NCBI GenBank assembly: GCA_029379385.1
Contig: CM055613.1
Location: forward strand, 13,224,001-13,288,000
From: Quillaja saponaria
Lineage: Eukaryota; Streptophyta; Magnoliopsida; Fabales; Quillajaceae
Direction: 5' to 3'
Length of the DNA stretch: 64,000 nt
Under the pieces are notes generated by a model. The model had not been told where the DNA came from and searched no databases. It was given only the letters and a program-made list of their open reading frames with translations. Position 1 is the stretch's first letter; every line of letters starts with the position of its first letter. This document shows, piece after piece, positions 14,039 to 26,800 of this stretch. The position numbers and the translations under genes are program-made.

Positions 14039-17000
14039 ATGGGTTGTGTTCATGGAAGGCCCTCCTTGAAATCACCCAATGAGCGCATTGACAAGTTTAA
14101 AAGGGATCATGGGTATGTTAAGGGAGGTAGTGGAAGGAAACCAATTAGCCAGAGAAAGTTGGGAACGCGCTCTGGTAAACTTGTGGAGTTTGAGGTAGAA
14201 AATAAGATCGTGGGTGAAAATAATGCTGTAAACATTGTGATAGGTGGTGGTACTGGTGGTGGTGGAAAAGAAGATAGGGCTTTTGCTACAGAGGCTGGGA
14301 GGGAACCAGTGGGGGTGGAAAAGTTTCAAAAGAGAATGAGCAGAAGAAGATTGGAGGAGATGAGCTTGTGCATGGGTGGCCAAAGTGGCTGGTTGATAAT
14401 GTCCCCAGAGATTATTTGGCGGGTTTGGTGCCAAGGAGTGCTGATTCCTACGATAAACTCGCTAAGGTTGGCTAGTGTCAAAATTTTCTTTATACCTAAT
14501 TAATGTTTATTGCACGCATACTTACATATAACTATGAGCTTATTTTATGGAAGTGATATACGTTTGCCACTTGCAAAAAGTTCATTTTTCAAATGCGAAG
14601 GGAATGATTTGCATGCCAACAATTTCTCAGGTTTTCCTTACAATAAGTTTAACTTTCCTTGGGCAGTTGAGTCCTACTTGTGTTAATGTCTCAGCTATAC
14701 GGAAACATATAATCTTTGTCTATACACGTGTGCCACTAAAAGCAGCCATTAACTCATTGAGCCATTGTTTATTGGCAGCTCTCACTAATAAGTTGGAGGT
14801 CCTGAGTTTTCATCTCTCCACCGAAACTATTGTTGATTTAAAAAACATCATAGAAACCAAGAGAATTCTGTTCAGTGCTTACTTCCGCCAAGGAGTTCTC
14901 AGATTACCTTAAAAATCTCAAGTAGTTATCAGTTTCTATATAATCATTTTGAAGACTCTTGTTTGACACCAGAATGATTTTTGTACATAATCTTCTGTTT
15001 CCCAAATTTAATTAGACCTTCTTCTTTTTCTTGCTGCTGGGCAGAAGAAAGAAGGAGAGTTGTTGTTGAGATGTTGATGTTCTTTCTAGGAGCTACTTAG
15101 AGGAGAGTAACATATCATCTGAATTTCGTTTCTATGTTTTAACTTTTAAATGCAGGTTGGGCATGGAACCTACAGCAATGTGTACAAAGCTCCAGACAGG
15201 GACACTGGAAAGCTTGTTGCTATGAAGAAGGTACGCTTTGATACATCAGAGCCTGAAAGCGTCAAGTTTATGGCAAGAGAAATAATGGTATTGCAGAAGC
15301 TAGACCATCCCAATGTCATCAAGCTGGAAGGACTAGCGACATCAAGGATGCCATATAGTCTTTATTTAGTTTTTGATTTTTTGGGGTCGGACCTTACCCG
15401 AATTATATCCCGTCCTGGCATGAGACTAACCGAATCACAGGTCGGCATTTTTTACACCTGCTTCCTGAAGCAATGATTTGTCTCTAGCTTTTGAGTACAT
15501 GGTGATGAATATAGTCTTTTTCAATTGTTTGCTGCTGTTGGCGGTGTGGTTTCACAATCAGGGAAATGTTACAATCGGAGTAATGAATTGCAAAGTGATT
15601 TTTGAGTGTAAAAACTGTGGATTGGAAATGATAAGAGCGTGCATTATATGGATAGTTTTTTTCTATTTTTGTAGCTCAAAACTTGCTAATACATGCACTT
15701 AATCACTTTGACATGTTTATATTTTGTTCAACACTTCGTGAACTTAACTACAGTGGTGTGGATTTTATACAGATCAAGTGCTACATGCAACAGCTGCTTT
15801 CTGGTCTCCGGCATTGCCATGAGAGGGGAATTCTACACCGAGATATCAAAGGCTCTAATCTGTTAATAGATAAAAGAGGGATGCTAAAAATTGCAGACTT
15901 TGGGCTTGCAAATTGTTTCTCACCCAAGAGTACACGGCCCCTTACCAACAGGGTGGTGACACTCTGGTATAGAGCTCCTGAGCTGCTTCTAGGTTCGACA
16001 GATTATGGAGTTGGTATTGATCTTTGGAGTGCAGGGTGCCTATTAGCTCAAGTGTTTGTCGGAAGGCCAATTATGCCTGGCAGGACAGAGGTAAAAAGTT
16101 TAGTAGGACTCATAATGGTGTGTTTGATTGTTTCTTTGCGGGCAGTGCAAAAACTTTAATTTGATCATTCGATAAGTTAGTGGTATGCATACTTCCCAGA
16201 AATGAAAAAAGGGAGCCTTCATTACAATTGCAGTAAATAAAAATAGATTTCTTTCATGACTGATTTCATTAATCTCTCTCTATTTGTTTCTTCTTTTATT
16301 TTGGAGAGGAGGGAAGTGGGAGAACATTGTTTCCTATAACAATTACATTTTTCTTTGTAAACATTATCGTAATATTAATAATACATGTATGTGGTTTTTA
16401 TATTTGATTTATTTTCATCAATTTTTCATGATCAAAGTATGTGTATGTGTGTCTGGCACTTTCAATTTGATTTTCCAAATTACTATTTGTGAATCCTAGA
16501 ATGTTCACAGTAGTGCTCTATAAGAATCCTTTAGAGGGAAAAGCTGTTTCATGTCCATGACATTGCAGACATACCCCTTTAGGAGGATATATCAATCAAT
16601 GCATCTACTAGTAGCTGCTTAATTCTGAGAGGCTACTAAGCTTTTTGACTTATAGCTTGAGCAACTTCACAAGATCTTCAAACTTTATGGTTCACCCTTG
16701 GAGGATTACTGGAAAAGAATGAGGTTCCCAACAAGCTTCTGACCGCCACATTATAAGCCTAGCTTTGAAGAAGCCTTTAGGGATTTTCCTACTTCTTCTC
16801 ATGGTCTCTTCACAACACTTCTTGATCTGGATCCTTCACGCCGTGGCAGTGCTGCTTCTGCTCTCCAAAGTGATGTAAACCCTGTTCTTAGTTACTGACA
16901 TTTGCTATCTCTTCCTGTTCATTTTATTTCACTGACCAATCTGCAAATGAATTCATAACTCATAGTCTTGAGGTTTAAAGTTTGTGAGAGAGGAGCTCAC

Positions 17001-18837
17001 AAATGTCATAGTAAACTTGGGAACTTGAACCCGAATGGCCAGAGTCGTAGAATTCTTATAATCATGTTTTATATTTTCCACTATTAAAACTACTTAAAGA
17101 ACCCGAAGATATAAATGAGCATACCTAGTAATTAGTTACAAACTAATCAGGTTTCTTCTATAACTTGCTGTAAGATCATTGTCATTGTCATTTTAAAACT
17201 TCAGTGACCAATGGTTGATAAACTTCAACGAAAAAGAAGTGGAAAAGACATGGTTAGGCATTGGGCTTGTCATTGTTCATCTAGTTATAATAGTTAAGTT
17301 CTATTAATTAAGGGTGGAACTAATAAAATTAATATGACTGCCTTGATGCCAGTCTTTGTTTGCATTAGTTCCTGGTCAGAAGGCATACTATTATAAGTAT
17401 GAACCTTTGGATTGAACTTCTGAAGTTTTTGGAGCAAAGTGTATGGTTAAACTGTATACTCAGTGAATTGGTGGTAAAATTTTCCATCATTTCCACGTAC
17501 TATGAATTCCTTGTATTCAAAGGACTATCTGCAATGCTAACCAGTTCTTTATGTTTCCAGTTTTTCAGGTCAAGTCCATTGGCATGTGACCTTTCAGAGC
17601 CACCGGTAGTTTACAAAGATGAGAATGATCCATCAAAAACTAGAAGACGCAAGTAAGATTTCTATCAATGTGAAATCTTTCTGTCTATGTATCAATTACT
17701 TCTCAAATTGATCTTGATCGATTACTCCATCAGTTCTGCCCTTAAGAAAGTAAATGAATAAGTGTGGAATAATAATTTACCATGCATGCTTATTTGGAAT
17801 CGAGGTAGGACTTGCTAAACAGTATCTTTTTAGTTTTAAAATATTCAGAATCTAGAGCTGAATATGCGCGATTCTTATGATATTTTTTCTGATCTTTTTT
17901 TCCTTATATGAGATGATAGGATAACCAACTCTGCTGTATCTGGTGGTTAGTTTGATTATGTGCTAATGACATAAGAAAGCATGCCTTTGTGTTCCTTGGA
18001 AATTTCAGGTGGTCCACTATGCATTTATGTCATCCTCTTGAATGCAGCCACCTCATTCATGAAGCCTCACCAGAATGATAGGATGGGTAAACAAGTAATA
18101 TAGAAGAAAAGCCTTATTTGAAACTAGAAAGCAGTTTAAGAAAGATTGTGAATCAAACAATTAAAATGGTTTATTTCTTGCTTATTTCCTCGAGCTTTTT
18201 TGTCAGATAATCTGAAGACTGTGGTAGAGTTAATTTTGTTCCCCGAAACACAAGGACCATCATCAAATCCTATCTCTCTTGAGAATTACTGAAAGATAAT
18301 CACTTGTTTGTTGCTTTTTTATCTGATAGGCATACGAATTTGAGAGGGAAACCGTCTCAAGCAAGTCGTGAAGATCATCTAGTAGAGGATCAAACTACTG
18401 AACAAGTCAGAGGAGATTCTGAATTTTCCAAAGAGGTAGAAAGACAATTTGAGCAACCTTGTCCTTTCAAAAAACATGGAGATATGTTGTGGATTTGTTA
18501 TTTTTCCTTTCAATTAGATATTTTTATACATTTATTACTCAGCTACTACATACTGCTCTAAGTGGAAATTCAAAACTATTTATGCAAGGCGGCAGGAATG
18601 CGTCTCTGTCCCCAATTCTTCGCTTCTAATGGGAAAAAGATCCCTCAAGAACGGGTCATCCTAATGCTTCTTAAGAACATAAAAAACTTTACCCTCTTAC
18701 AGGCTTCTACAACAGATATCATCAAACACAATGAAGGCAATGGAATGACTCAGTACCGTAGGGCCTTTTCTACGTTGGATTTTCGAACACTTGATACAGA
18801 GAAGATGTCAAAGCTATTTGGATTAGACAAAGACTAG
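14039..18837 (+). pseudogene. CDK-like Ser/Thr protein kinase (IBS1/At1g54610 family), coding frame broken
   Basis: Plant CDKC-related kinase. Exons by splice signals are 14039-14466, 15156-15440, 15773-16090, 16656-16874, 17561-17652, 18330-18435 and 18703-18837, about 527 codons. The N-terminus MGCV fits N-myristoylation (Gly2) plus palmitoylation (Cys3), known for this family. Kinase motifs are intact: VGHGTYSNVYKA (Gly loop), VAMKKV (ATP lysine), HRDIKGSNLL (catalytic loop), DFGLANCF, TLWYRAPELLLG and DLWSAGCLLA. There are two defects. Exon 1 needs a one-base gain (or two-base loss) between the TAG at 14275 and about 14345, likely in the G5 run at 14311-14315, to join the N-terminus to GWPKWLVDNVPRDYLAGLVP. 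In exon 4, TGA at 16740-16742 sits where relatives have Arg (CGA to TGA) before PPHYKPSFEEAF, cutting the C-lobe. The rest of the frame stays open to TAG at 18837, so any decay is recent. Transcription is not excluded. Confidence 0.72.
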
Positions 18838-19315
18838 TTCATCAAGGGTGGTGTTTGTTTAGCTGGGTCGTTTTATGTTGTTCAAAAGTTCTATTCGATC
18901 TGTCTGGCACACCTCTAAAAGTCGAGTGATTAATAAACCAGGCTATACCTTCGACCATCTTAAGTCACAAATTCTAAGTCTACATGATTTTACTCTTTTT
19001 TTACTTCTCTGATGCAAAATATTTGTGAGAAATGATAGACACACATATGAAATTTTCTTCTATGCACGAGCATCACTTAATAGGATGTGGATCTTATTAT
19101 CTGAGATCCACCGTTTTTTATTAGTATATGCCTTACATAGAGAATAATATTTCTCGTGCACATAGAAATCACTATACTCTGAAATCACAAATCACACTTA
19201 GAAATTTATATCAGCTCCATCCAACATCTGAAGAGGGAACAAAATATCAACATGTAACAAGTGATTTCGATTTAGAACTGGAAAGGAAAAGAAAAGAACC
19301 AATACTTAGTTGAGT

Positions 19316-19588
19316 TCAGTCATTGAAATAGTTGTCTGAAACCTTGTTTTTGATCCACTTGAAGCTATTGCGCAACGATGGATTTGAGCTTACCTTCCAT
19401 TGCGAACATGTTGTAGGAAGCAACCCTTTTTCTTCTCTTGAGCTCTGGATTGCCAGAAGTAGCTAAGTCATCCACCTTGGCAGTTGGACCAGTTGAAGCT
19501 GAACGATTTGGACCGGTCCTCAAACCCCGACCGCATGTCAGAGTAGGCGCCGGAATAGTTAGCCTGAAAATGATTTGCTTTTCTCCAT
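19316..19588 (-). pseudogene. DUF3511 protein gene remnant with several frameshifts
   Basis: Read on the minus strand from an ATG at 19588 (MEKSKSFSG) to a TGA at 19318-19316, this 273-base stretch encodes pieces of a DUF3511 protein in changing frames. They are YSGAYSDMRSGFEDRSKSF, then TGPTAKVDDLATSGNPELKR and RKRVASYNMFAMEGKLKS, then LRNSFKWIKNKVSDNYFND. The block ELKRRKRVASYNMFAMEGK followed by SFKWIKNK is the DUF3511 signature. At least three indels separate the pieces, so the gene cannot make a full protein. Length (about 90 codons) and order match intact family members of about 90-120 aa. It lies antisense, 480 bases past the end of the kinase locus. DUF3511 proteins have no established function. 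Confidence 0.75.
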
Positions 19589-20874
19589 GATCAGCTGAAA
19601 CCTTTTATCAAGCAGTACAGAGGAGGAAGAAGCATTACATTTTATTTCGTTAAAAGAATGGCCATGCAAGGCAAAATATTCATTTAGTCGGTGCGATCTA
19701 CGTGTACAAGGACATTACCAAATTTTATCATTGAATTATTGAATTTGAAGGGAATCATGCCCTACTTAAAAATAGTGGTGGTTGCATGGATGGAAATTAA
19801 TGTACTTGAGATTATAATACCATTAGATAATTCCATCATCAAGTTTTTTTTTTTTTTTTTTTCAAAAAATAGCCTACTTAAATTTATTTTGGAATTTGAT
19901 GAACATAAAGTTGAAGGAAAATTCTGACCTTTTCAGTTAATACATCAACCCAATTTATGAATATGATACATTTCTATGAGAATTTATGTTCTATCAGATT
20001 GATGGATTGAAATTGTTGGAAACCACTTCCGTTTGGATTATTTTTTATTAGTAAATTGAAGAAGCTAGAAATAACATAAAATTACATTGCTTAGCATCTA
20101 CTTGATGGGCACTGCTATTTATACTGTTAGAATGATTGTTTTCACACGATCATTCCTCTTATATGTAAGAGTCATATATGGATCTTTTAAAAGGAAGACA
20201 AGTGAAAACATTCTTCCTAACCATTAAAAAAAAAAAATCCTAATTTTGATTTAGGACCAATATCAAATTATGACTGTCGAAAAATATTAAAAATTAATTA
20301 AAACCTCCACACTTTCTAGCCAAAAAAATAAAAATAAATAGTATTGCTATGATAATTGAAGGAAACTATCTATAAAAAAAAAAGTTACTACAAAGGATAT
20401 ACCAAATGATCTCATCATAAAGTTATTGTGATGACATAAATGGATAGTGCTGCACGTAGTAGATGTAGAGTAGTGGTTATAAAGAAGCATTGTAAATCAT
20501 CGTGAAGTCATGAGAGTAATGATGTCCCTCGGTGGCTAAAATTGTTGGATATAAAAAGCTTAAACCACCACTACTAGTTCATTAGAATCCTCGCTCAGCG
20601 CAGTTAGGTACATAATAGTGGTGAGGCCTACTAAACCCATTTGGGAGTGCACAACCTACAAAGTGTCACACTCACTTTGTGAAAGGCAACCAATCCATCC
20701 ATCCTCCACTTAATGGTGTCGAAAGCAGTGTTTTCTTTTCTTTTCTTTTTTTTCTTTTTTTTTTGCAGAAAAATTGTATACTGATGATGTTAGGCATATA
20801 AGGCACATACCTCTAATTATTTTCAGATACAATTGCTAACCTTGGAAATGAAAATGGCAAGCCATTATGACTAT
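19589..20874. other. Intergenic stretch between DUF3511 remnant and EME1
   Basis: AT-rich with a T20 tract at about 19844-19863 and other homopolymers. A less AT-rich part at about 20550-20720 resembles worn transposon sequence but has no ends I can define. No gene seen. Confidence 0.6.
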
Positions 20875-23800
20875 TCAGTGTCCAAAGAAATCAGCACCAT
20901 CCTCAACATCATCAGTTTTAGTGCATCCCTTTTGTGCCATAAGTATTCTATACACTCTCTTGGAACAAACTTCACCTAATCTTCTGTCACCACCGATCAA
21001 CCCTTCCGTCATTAAGTCCTTAAGCAAAAATTCCTTTACATGTACCTGACATGAGCAAAGCAAACACAGTCACGTTAAAATGGTTTGTGTCATTTTGACA
21101 ACATGATTTCCAATAAACCAAGTAACTCTCCCCACTCCCCCACCCGAGCCAACAAAGCACAATCTTAGTATATATATAATAAGCACGGTAACTGATCTCT
21201 AGATATATTATGTTTTCATTACCAGGTTCCAATTACCTATTATACAATTATACAAATGAAATTAAAAAAAAAAAGAAAAAAAGTGGATATCATTAGGTCT
21301 AGGGATTAACTGAAACAAAGCTATTTGGTAAACTCAAAAACCAAATTGTGTGGACTAAGTTTTTTTCCAAGTACATTCACTTTTTCCTCTAAATTTCAAA
21401 AGGCTCCCTGTAATTCAGTAATGCCCCTGCAGGCTGTAGCACTACAAAGCATTGAAGTTCTTTTGCTACTCGGCTTCAGTAGCATTTGGAGAATTTCAAT
21501 TCTCCAATGGTTTCTGGTAAAAGGGGAAGCCATGATCCAAATACTAAATCCCATTTGACAAGGAAAAAGTTTTAAAATGGCAATAAATAGGCTACTTGGA
21601 AGTAAGTTTTCAATTTTTTATCCATGAATACAACACCACTATATTAACTAAATATGCTTTTGGAAATGAATGTCAAAAACCACACAAAGTTTGGTTCTGC
21701 TGAGAAGATAAAGTTTATCAGATAATCATCAAAAGAACAAATATCTTGCAGTAATGCTGCTGCAAATGTGAAAATATTACAACAGGTTACAGAAGGGCCC
21801 AATATTTACCAGGTGCTCAATTTGTGGGGGAATATAACACATAGTGAGCTCAAACTAAAAACAATAACCCGCATAATATGCAACTACCAAACAGACCCAA
21901 ATAGAAGAGTATATATATAATACAGAACAACAGTTACACATCAATTTAAAGGCCAGTTTTATCCATCATAATCAAAGTCAGTAGAGGCCTATATGGTAAT
22001 ACATACTGGTTTACTTGGATCCATGTAAACACTCAATAGAGATCTCATGGTTGGGTATTTCTTCGATATAGCAATAGCAAATCGTGGTTGTACCTTAGGG
22101 ATAGCTATCAAAGCTTTTAACCTGGTTGATAAAAGCCAGTATTAGGAATGCAATTAATCAAAGACAAGTGTAGAACTTACTAGCATCTGATGAGACGCTT
22201 TCTCCACAAGAAAATAATTAAATTTTATGGCCTATTACTGGTTGTAAAGTTTGATGCGTTCTTATTTGTAACAATGTTGCTCACCACAAGCTCTTCTTTA
22301 TTAAATTCCTGTCAGTTGCGTCCTTTGGGATGAGAGATCCATTAGCATTTACAGATAAACGAGTTAACTTCTGTCTGCAATTTAAAATTAAGAAAGAAAA
22401 CTGTAAAGTCAAAATAGTGATATACTGAAAGGGAAACCTCCAAGGAGGCAAGATATACGAGCCCAAAGACATACAAAATACAAATCCTTTGAAACAAGAC
22501 TATATCTTAATTTAAGGAAGGCCATGTATTATGCTACATCTTTCACAAAAACTGTCTGTATTAGGCCTGTTTTGGACATAGGGCAACCTCCTCAGTATAG
22601 CCTTACTGTAACAAAAATTAGGTTCCTCGTGAACATGCATATACTTGTATGAGTTTACTGATACTGTAACTAGGTTTTTTTTTTCTTTCTAATATCTATT
22701 TATGACTGGAACCTGTTCTCCAGGAAAAACAATTGCAGCAGGCCTCAAATTGTCTGCTAATACACAACTTTTAATTCCTTCCCCTTTTCCATTATTTTCC
22801 CCCAAGGAAGGAAATCAATCACATAATTTCTTCTAATTTTCACTATATGCATAATAAAATAGTCATTGAAGATCACTTAAGTAAATACTTGGAAATAGAT
22901 GTTTTTCCAACTAGTTGAAACTCACATACAACTATGTGTAGAAACAATATATACCACATATGACATAGAGAATCCAACTAATAATCATTAGACGCACAAT
23001 TTAGAATTATTACTGCATCCAATCAGTTTATGTACCAAGTCTCAACTTTCACAAAACTATGCTGTAATGGATATCCATAAAGAGTTTTCCCATGGCTCAT
23101 ATGGTGTCTGGAACACAAACTCTAGATCAATAAGTTTGTTTTCATGGAATATGCCACAAACTAGGGAGAGCTTTCAATTTATTAGAAAAAGAAAATTGAC
23201 ACTCTATTACCTAAACTGACAAGATGCCAGACTGCATGTCAAACCAGCAACATGTTCAGCGACCTCAGCCTCGTCCACACACTGCCGGGAATGTACGTTG
23301 GCAAAGTGAGTTGTTAATTTTGCCAGCACCTGTGAGAATATGCAATACAGGAAAACAAATTTAGGCAGTTCTGCAATAATAAATTAAAGGTTAGGAAGAA
23401 CATTTTTTTATATTAGTAATCAAACCTCGTCAACAGGTGGACGTCTCCAACAACCATTATTTGCTGGGTTCTTGTATGTTTCCTGTTCTCTGACACAATT
23501 AGGAGAACATCGTGTCAACTAAATATGACAGCACATCGTAGTTGTTATTGTGCATCATATCAAGAGAAAAATTGACATTTCAATTTTCTATACAGATTTT
23601 AAGTTTCTCAAAAAATGTTCAATCTAGTAAAATAAATCTCCTCTGCAGCTAAAAGTCTTGTAATTGAATTCATATTTAAAACAACTTACAGGTCTACGAT
23701 TACAATTTATTAACTAGTTATTGTGAATAAAATTAGTGCAAAACTAATTGCTCTCCAAAAGAAAACACTCAAGAATAAAGATTTTGAACTATCAACAAGT

Positions 23801-26800
23801 CTTCAATAGTCTGTCAGTAACCTAAATTTACACTACTAGAATTCATTATCCTAGAATGACTAATGAAGAAATGCTTCAGTTTAACTGTTATATGTAATCT
23901 ACATTCGTTTCTCTAGTAATATTTCTTTAGCTGAAGGCAAAGACAAGAGAGATTGCTGCCAACTAAAGTTTAGGAATTGAGTTTCAATTTATATTATTTA
24001 AAAGTTGAGAAACAGATGCCAGATGATAAGATCTAAGTGTTAAAAGAAGTAAAGAAAGAAAATGACCACCATTACATTAGTGTAGCTGATTTAGCACATA
24101 TGCATAAAAAACTCCCTTCACATGAAAACCATCATTTGAGTTAAAAACCAATGAAAACCTTGCAAATAAAATGAGTATTAAGTATAATAATAATTAAAAA
24201 AAAGGAACACAAGGTAGTATGAACGCATGGGAGTGAGAGCAAACAAGCTTCAGAAAAAAAAAAAAAAAAAAAATTATAGAGATCACTTACCTTTTATTAA
24301 TATATGACATTAACCTATTTGTGAGGTAACAAACAGTATAAGATGGATAGCAACTTCGCATGCTAGAAACATGATCCAAAAGGGAACCATTGTTAACGAG
24401 ATTACAGAATTCATCAGCCTCATATACAAGTAATATATAGGAAATCTGCATTCCTCTGGGAGAGAGCTACAATTAATAAAATGAAATAGGAATTAGTCAT
24501 TGGAAAAAAAAAAAAAAAGCAAAAAAAAGTGAAGGTAATCAGAATCTATCAAAAATAAGGAAAAAATAAATCATTGCAGCAACATTTATTTAGGTAACTA
24601 GGAACTATGAAAAGCGAACAATTGAACCTAAACAATGGCAGAGTCTTTGCTTTACAATATGAGCTGGGGATCTACCTTTAAGGACAAGAGTAGAGAGGTT
24701 CTAAACCCATTGAGTGGATATGTATGATTTACAATTAAGAAAAGAAATAGGTTATAAATACATCAAGTTGATAGTTTAAACTATCCTTATTTCAACTCTT
24801 CAAAAAACTGCACTGGAATTGCATATCAAATGTCCTTTTTTTTTCTTTTCTTTTTTTCCCAGTGCAAATTGGAATGTTAAAGATCATAATGGTTTTGGCA
24901 TCATATTTTAAAGCATCTAGTTCACTAACCCATATCAGCACTTAATGAGATGGTCTATTAGTCTGGGAAAAAAAAAATACTATACTTAACCAGGTAAATT
25001 CAGTTAATCTCCAATTCACCCTGATACTAGATCAGGTCTTCACCAAGTTAAGAATTGCAACAACAGCATCGGAAAAATGCTGTATAATATTAAATGTCTA
25101 TAAATCAACCTCAGTTGTATCTTACCTGTGAAATATTTTCTGGAACATTCATAGACCACACAATTGATCTCTCAATTGGATTTGATGCAATACGGTATGT
25201 CAGCCCCTTTTCAGCCAACCTTGTAAGTAGATGTCCTAAATTAAGATAGCAGAAGACTACCAAGCAGTAAGCACATGGTGAAATTTGAAAAGGCAAATCT
25301 TTAAAAAAAGTACTGTAAAATGAAAAAAATTCAAGAAAGACTAACCTCCAATTGACCCTGATTCAACTACTTTGGCATCAATTTCAGCCACAATGGATTT
25401 TACATGCAAATTTCGAGTTTTCCCACTTCTGCATTTCTTTCTTAATTTTTTTCAACTCTTCTGTTTCAGCCTTCAGAGCTTCTTTCCTCAACTTCTCTTG
25501 CTGCAAATGGAGTTTTATCAGATAATCATCTACTAAAATAAATAAATAGTATCAGTTGAAACATACTTCCTTTTTTAGCTTCTTTTCCTCCATCAAACGA
25601 GCTCTTTCTTCTCTTATCGTGTTCTTTTTTCTCATTGATTCACTTGTATTATTTTTCGTCTCAGCATTAACTTTACTTCGCTTTTTTTTTACAATATTGT
25701 CCTCCTGCTCCATGCTAGCATTTTCTGTGCCAAGGTAATCATGTACCTGATGAAAGATCATTGGATAGTTTGAAAAGCCTCAGGTAAATGAGATAAATAC
25801 AGGAACTCTAATGTAAATAACTAAATGAGAAGAAATGAAATGGAGAACATACAGAAAAGTTTGACTACTAGTTTTCAAATTTAAAGTGTCCAGAAAAAAC
25901 TATCTTCTACCAACTATTACATCAACAGAATACCTAAAAGTTCCAGTAGAAGAAGTTCTATTTTTATGAGAATATAAATGTACTGCATACTTATTTATGC
26001 TATGAAACATACGAGTTAAAAATACATCAACAAAAATATCAATTCTCAACTATGAGTTAGGCAACTTTTAAAGAACAGGGGAGAAGCTACATTGAATTAT
26101 TTGGGGGAAGAATCATTCCTCACACTTGTTCAACTGCTAAGGTTACTAGATTTGAAGAGGAAGCTACGTTTCACATGTCGACATGCTAGATCCTCTCTTT
26201 CATTCTTGCACATTGTCATGGAACCATTCCACCTAAAAACTTAAGCTATTAGGTGAGGCCCCAGTAATGGATTATAATCTCTTACATGCCCCTACACACA
26301 CAAGCCTCTTGGGCTTGTCAGCATGGACGTGGAGAGTGCACAGGCCCTCCTAATACCATGTACTTAAATTTTAATTATATTTTTTTATAATGGGTGGTGG
26401 CAAATTTGAACTCCTGACTACTTGGTCATAGATGCTCTTATACCATGTCAAAGAACCATTCCATCTAAAAGCTCAAGCTATTAGGCAAGACCCCATAAAT
26501 GGGTTATAATCTCTTAAACACATAACAGCTTTGACTGAAAGTACGAATCTACTATTTCAGCTCCAATGACAATTGAGAGGAAGATTCTTTTTACTTTAAG
26601 CAGAATTAAAATCTCCGAGCCGCACAACTTTTTCTTCGATTCTCTACTTTCCCAAGCAATTTTATGCAGGCCTTTTTCAGCTTGTAAAAATCTAATTTAA
26701 GCCACGAACCTTTAAAAGTTCATACATTTAAGTAAACCCCAGTTCTTACCTACATCCATTAGTCTCCAAATTCACTGTCAATTTCTTTACTGCCTACAAC

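Noticed and set aside
14690..14840. Possible SINE in the first kinase intron
   Set aside because: A box and B box are both too degraded (ggtcctgagttttcatc) to support a call.
14547..14912. 121-codon open frame in the first kinase intron
   Set aside because: It lies between a good donor (14467) and acceptor (15155) and has no recognisable protein content.
25380..25420. Tiny intron to explain the EME1 frame break
   Set aside because: Homologous residues run on without a gap on both sides (KFAC then KSIVAEID), so no intron fits; a single extra A does.
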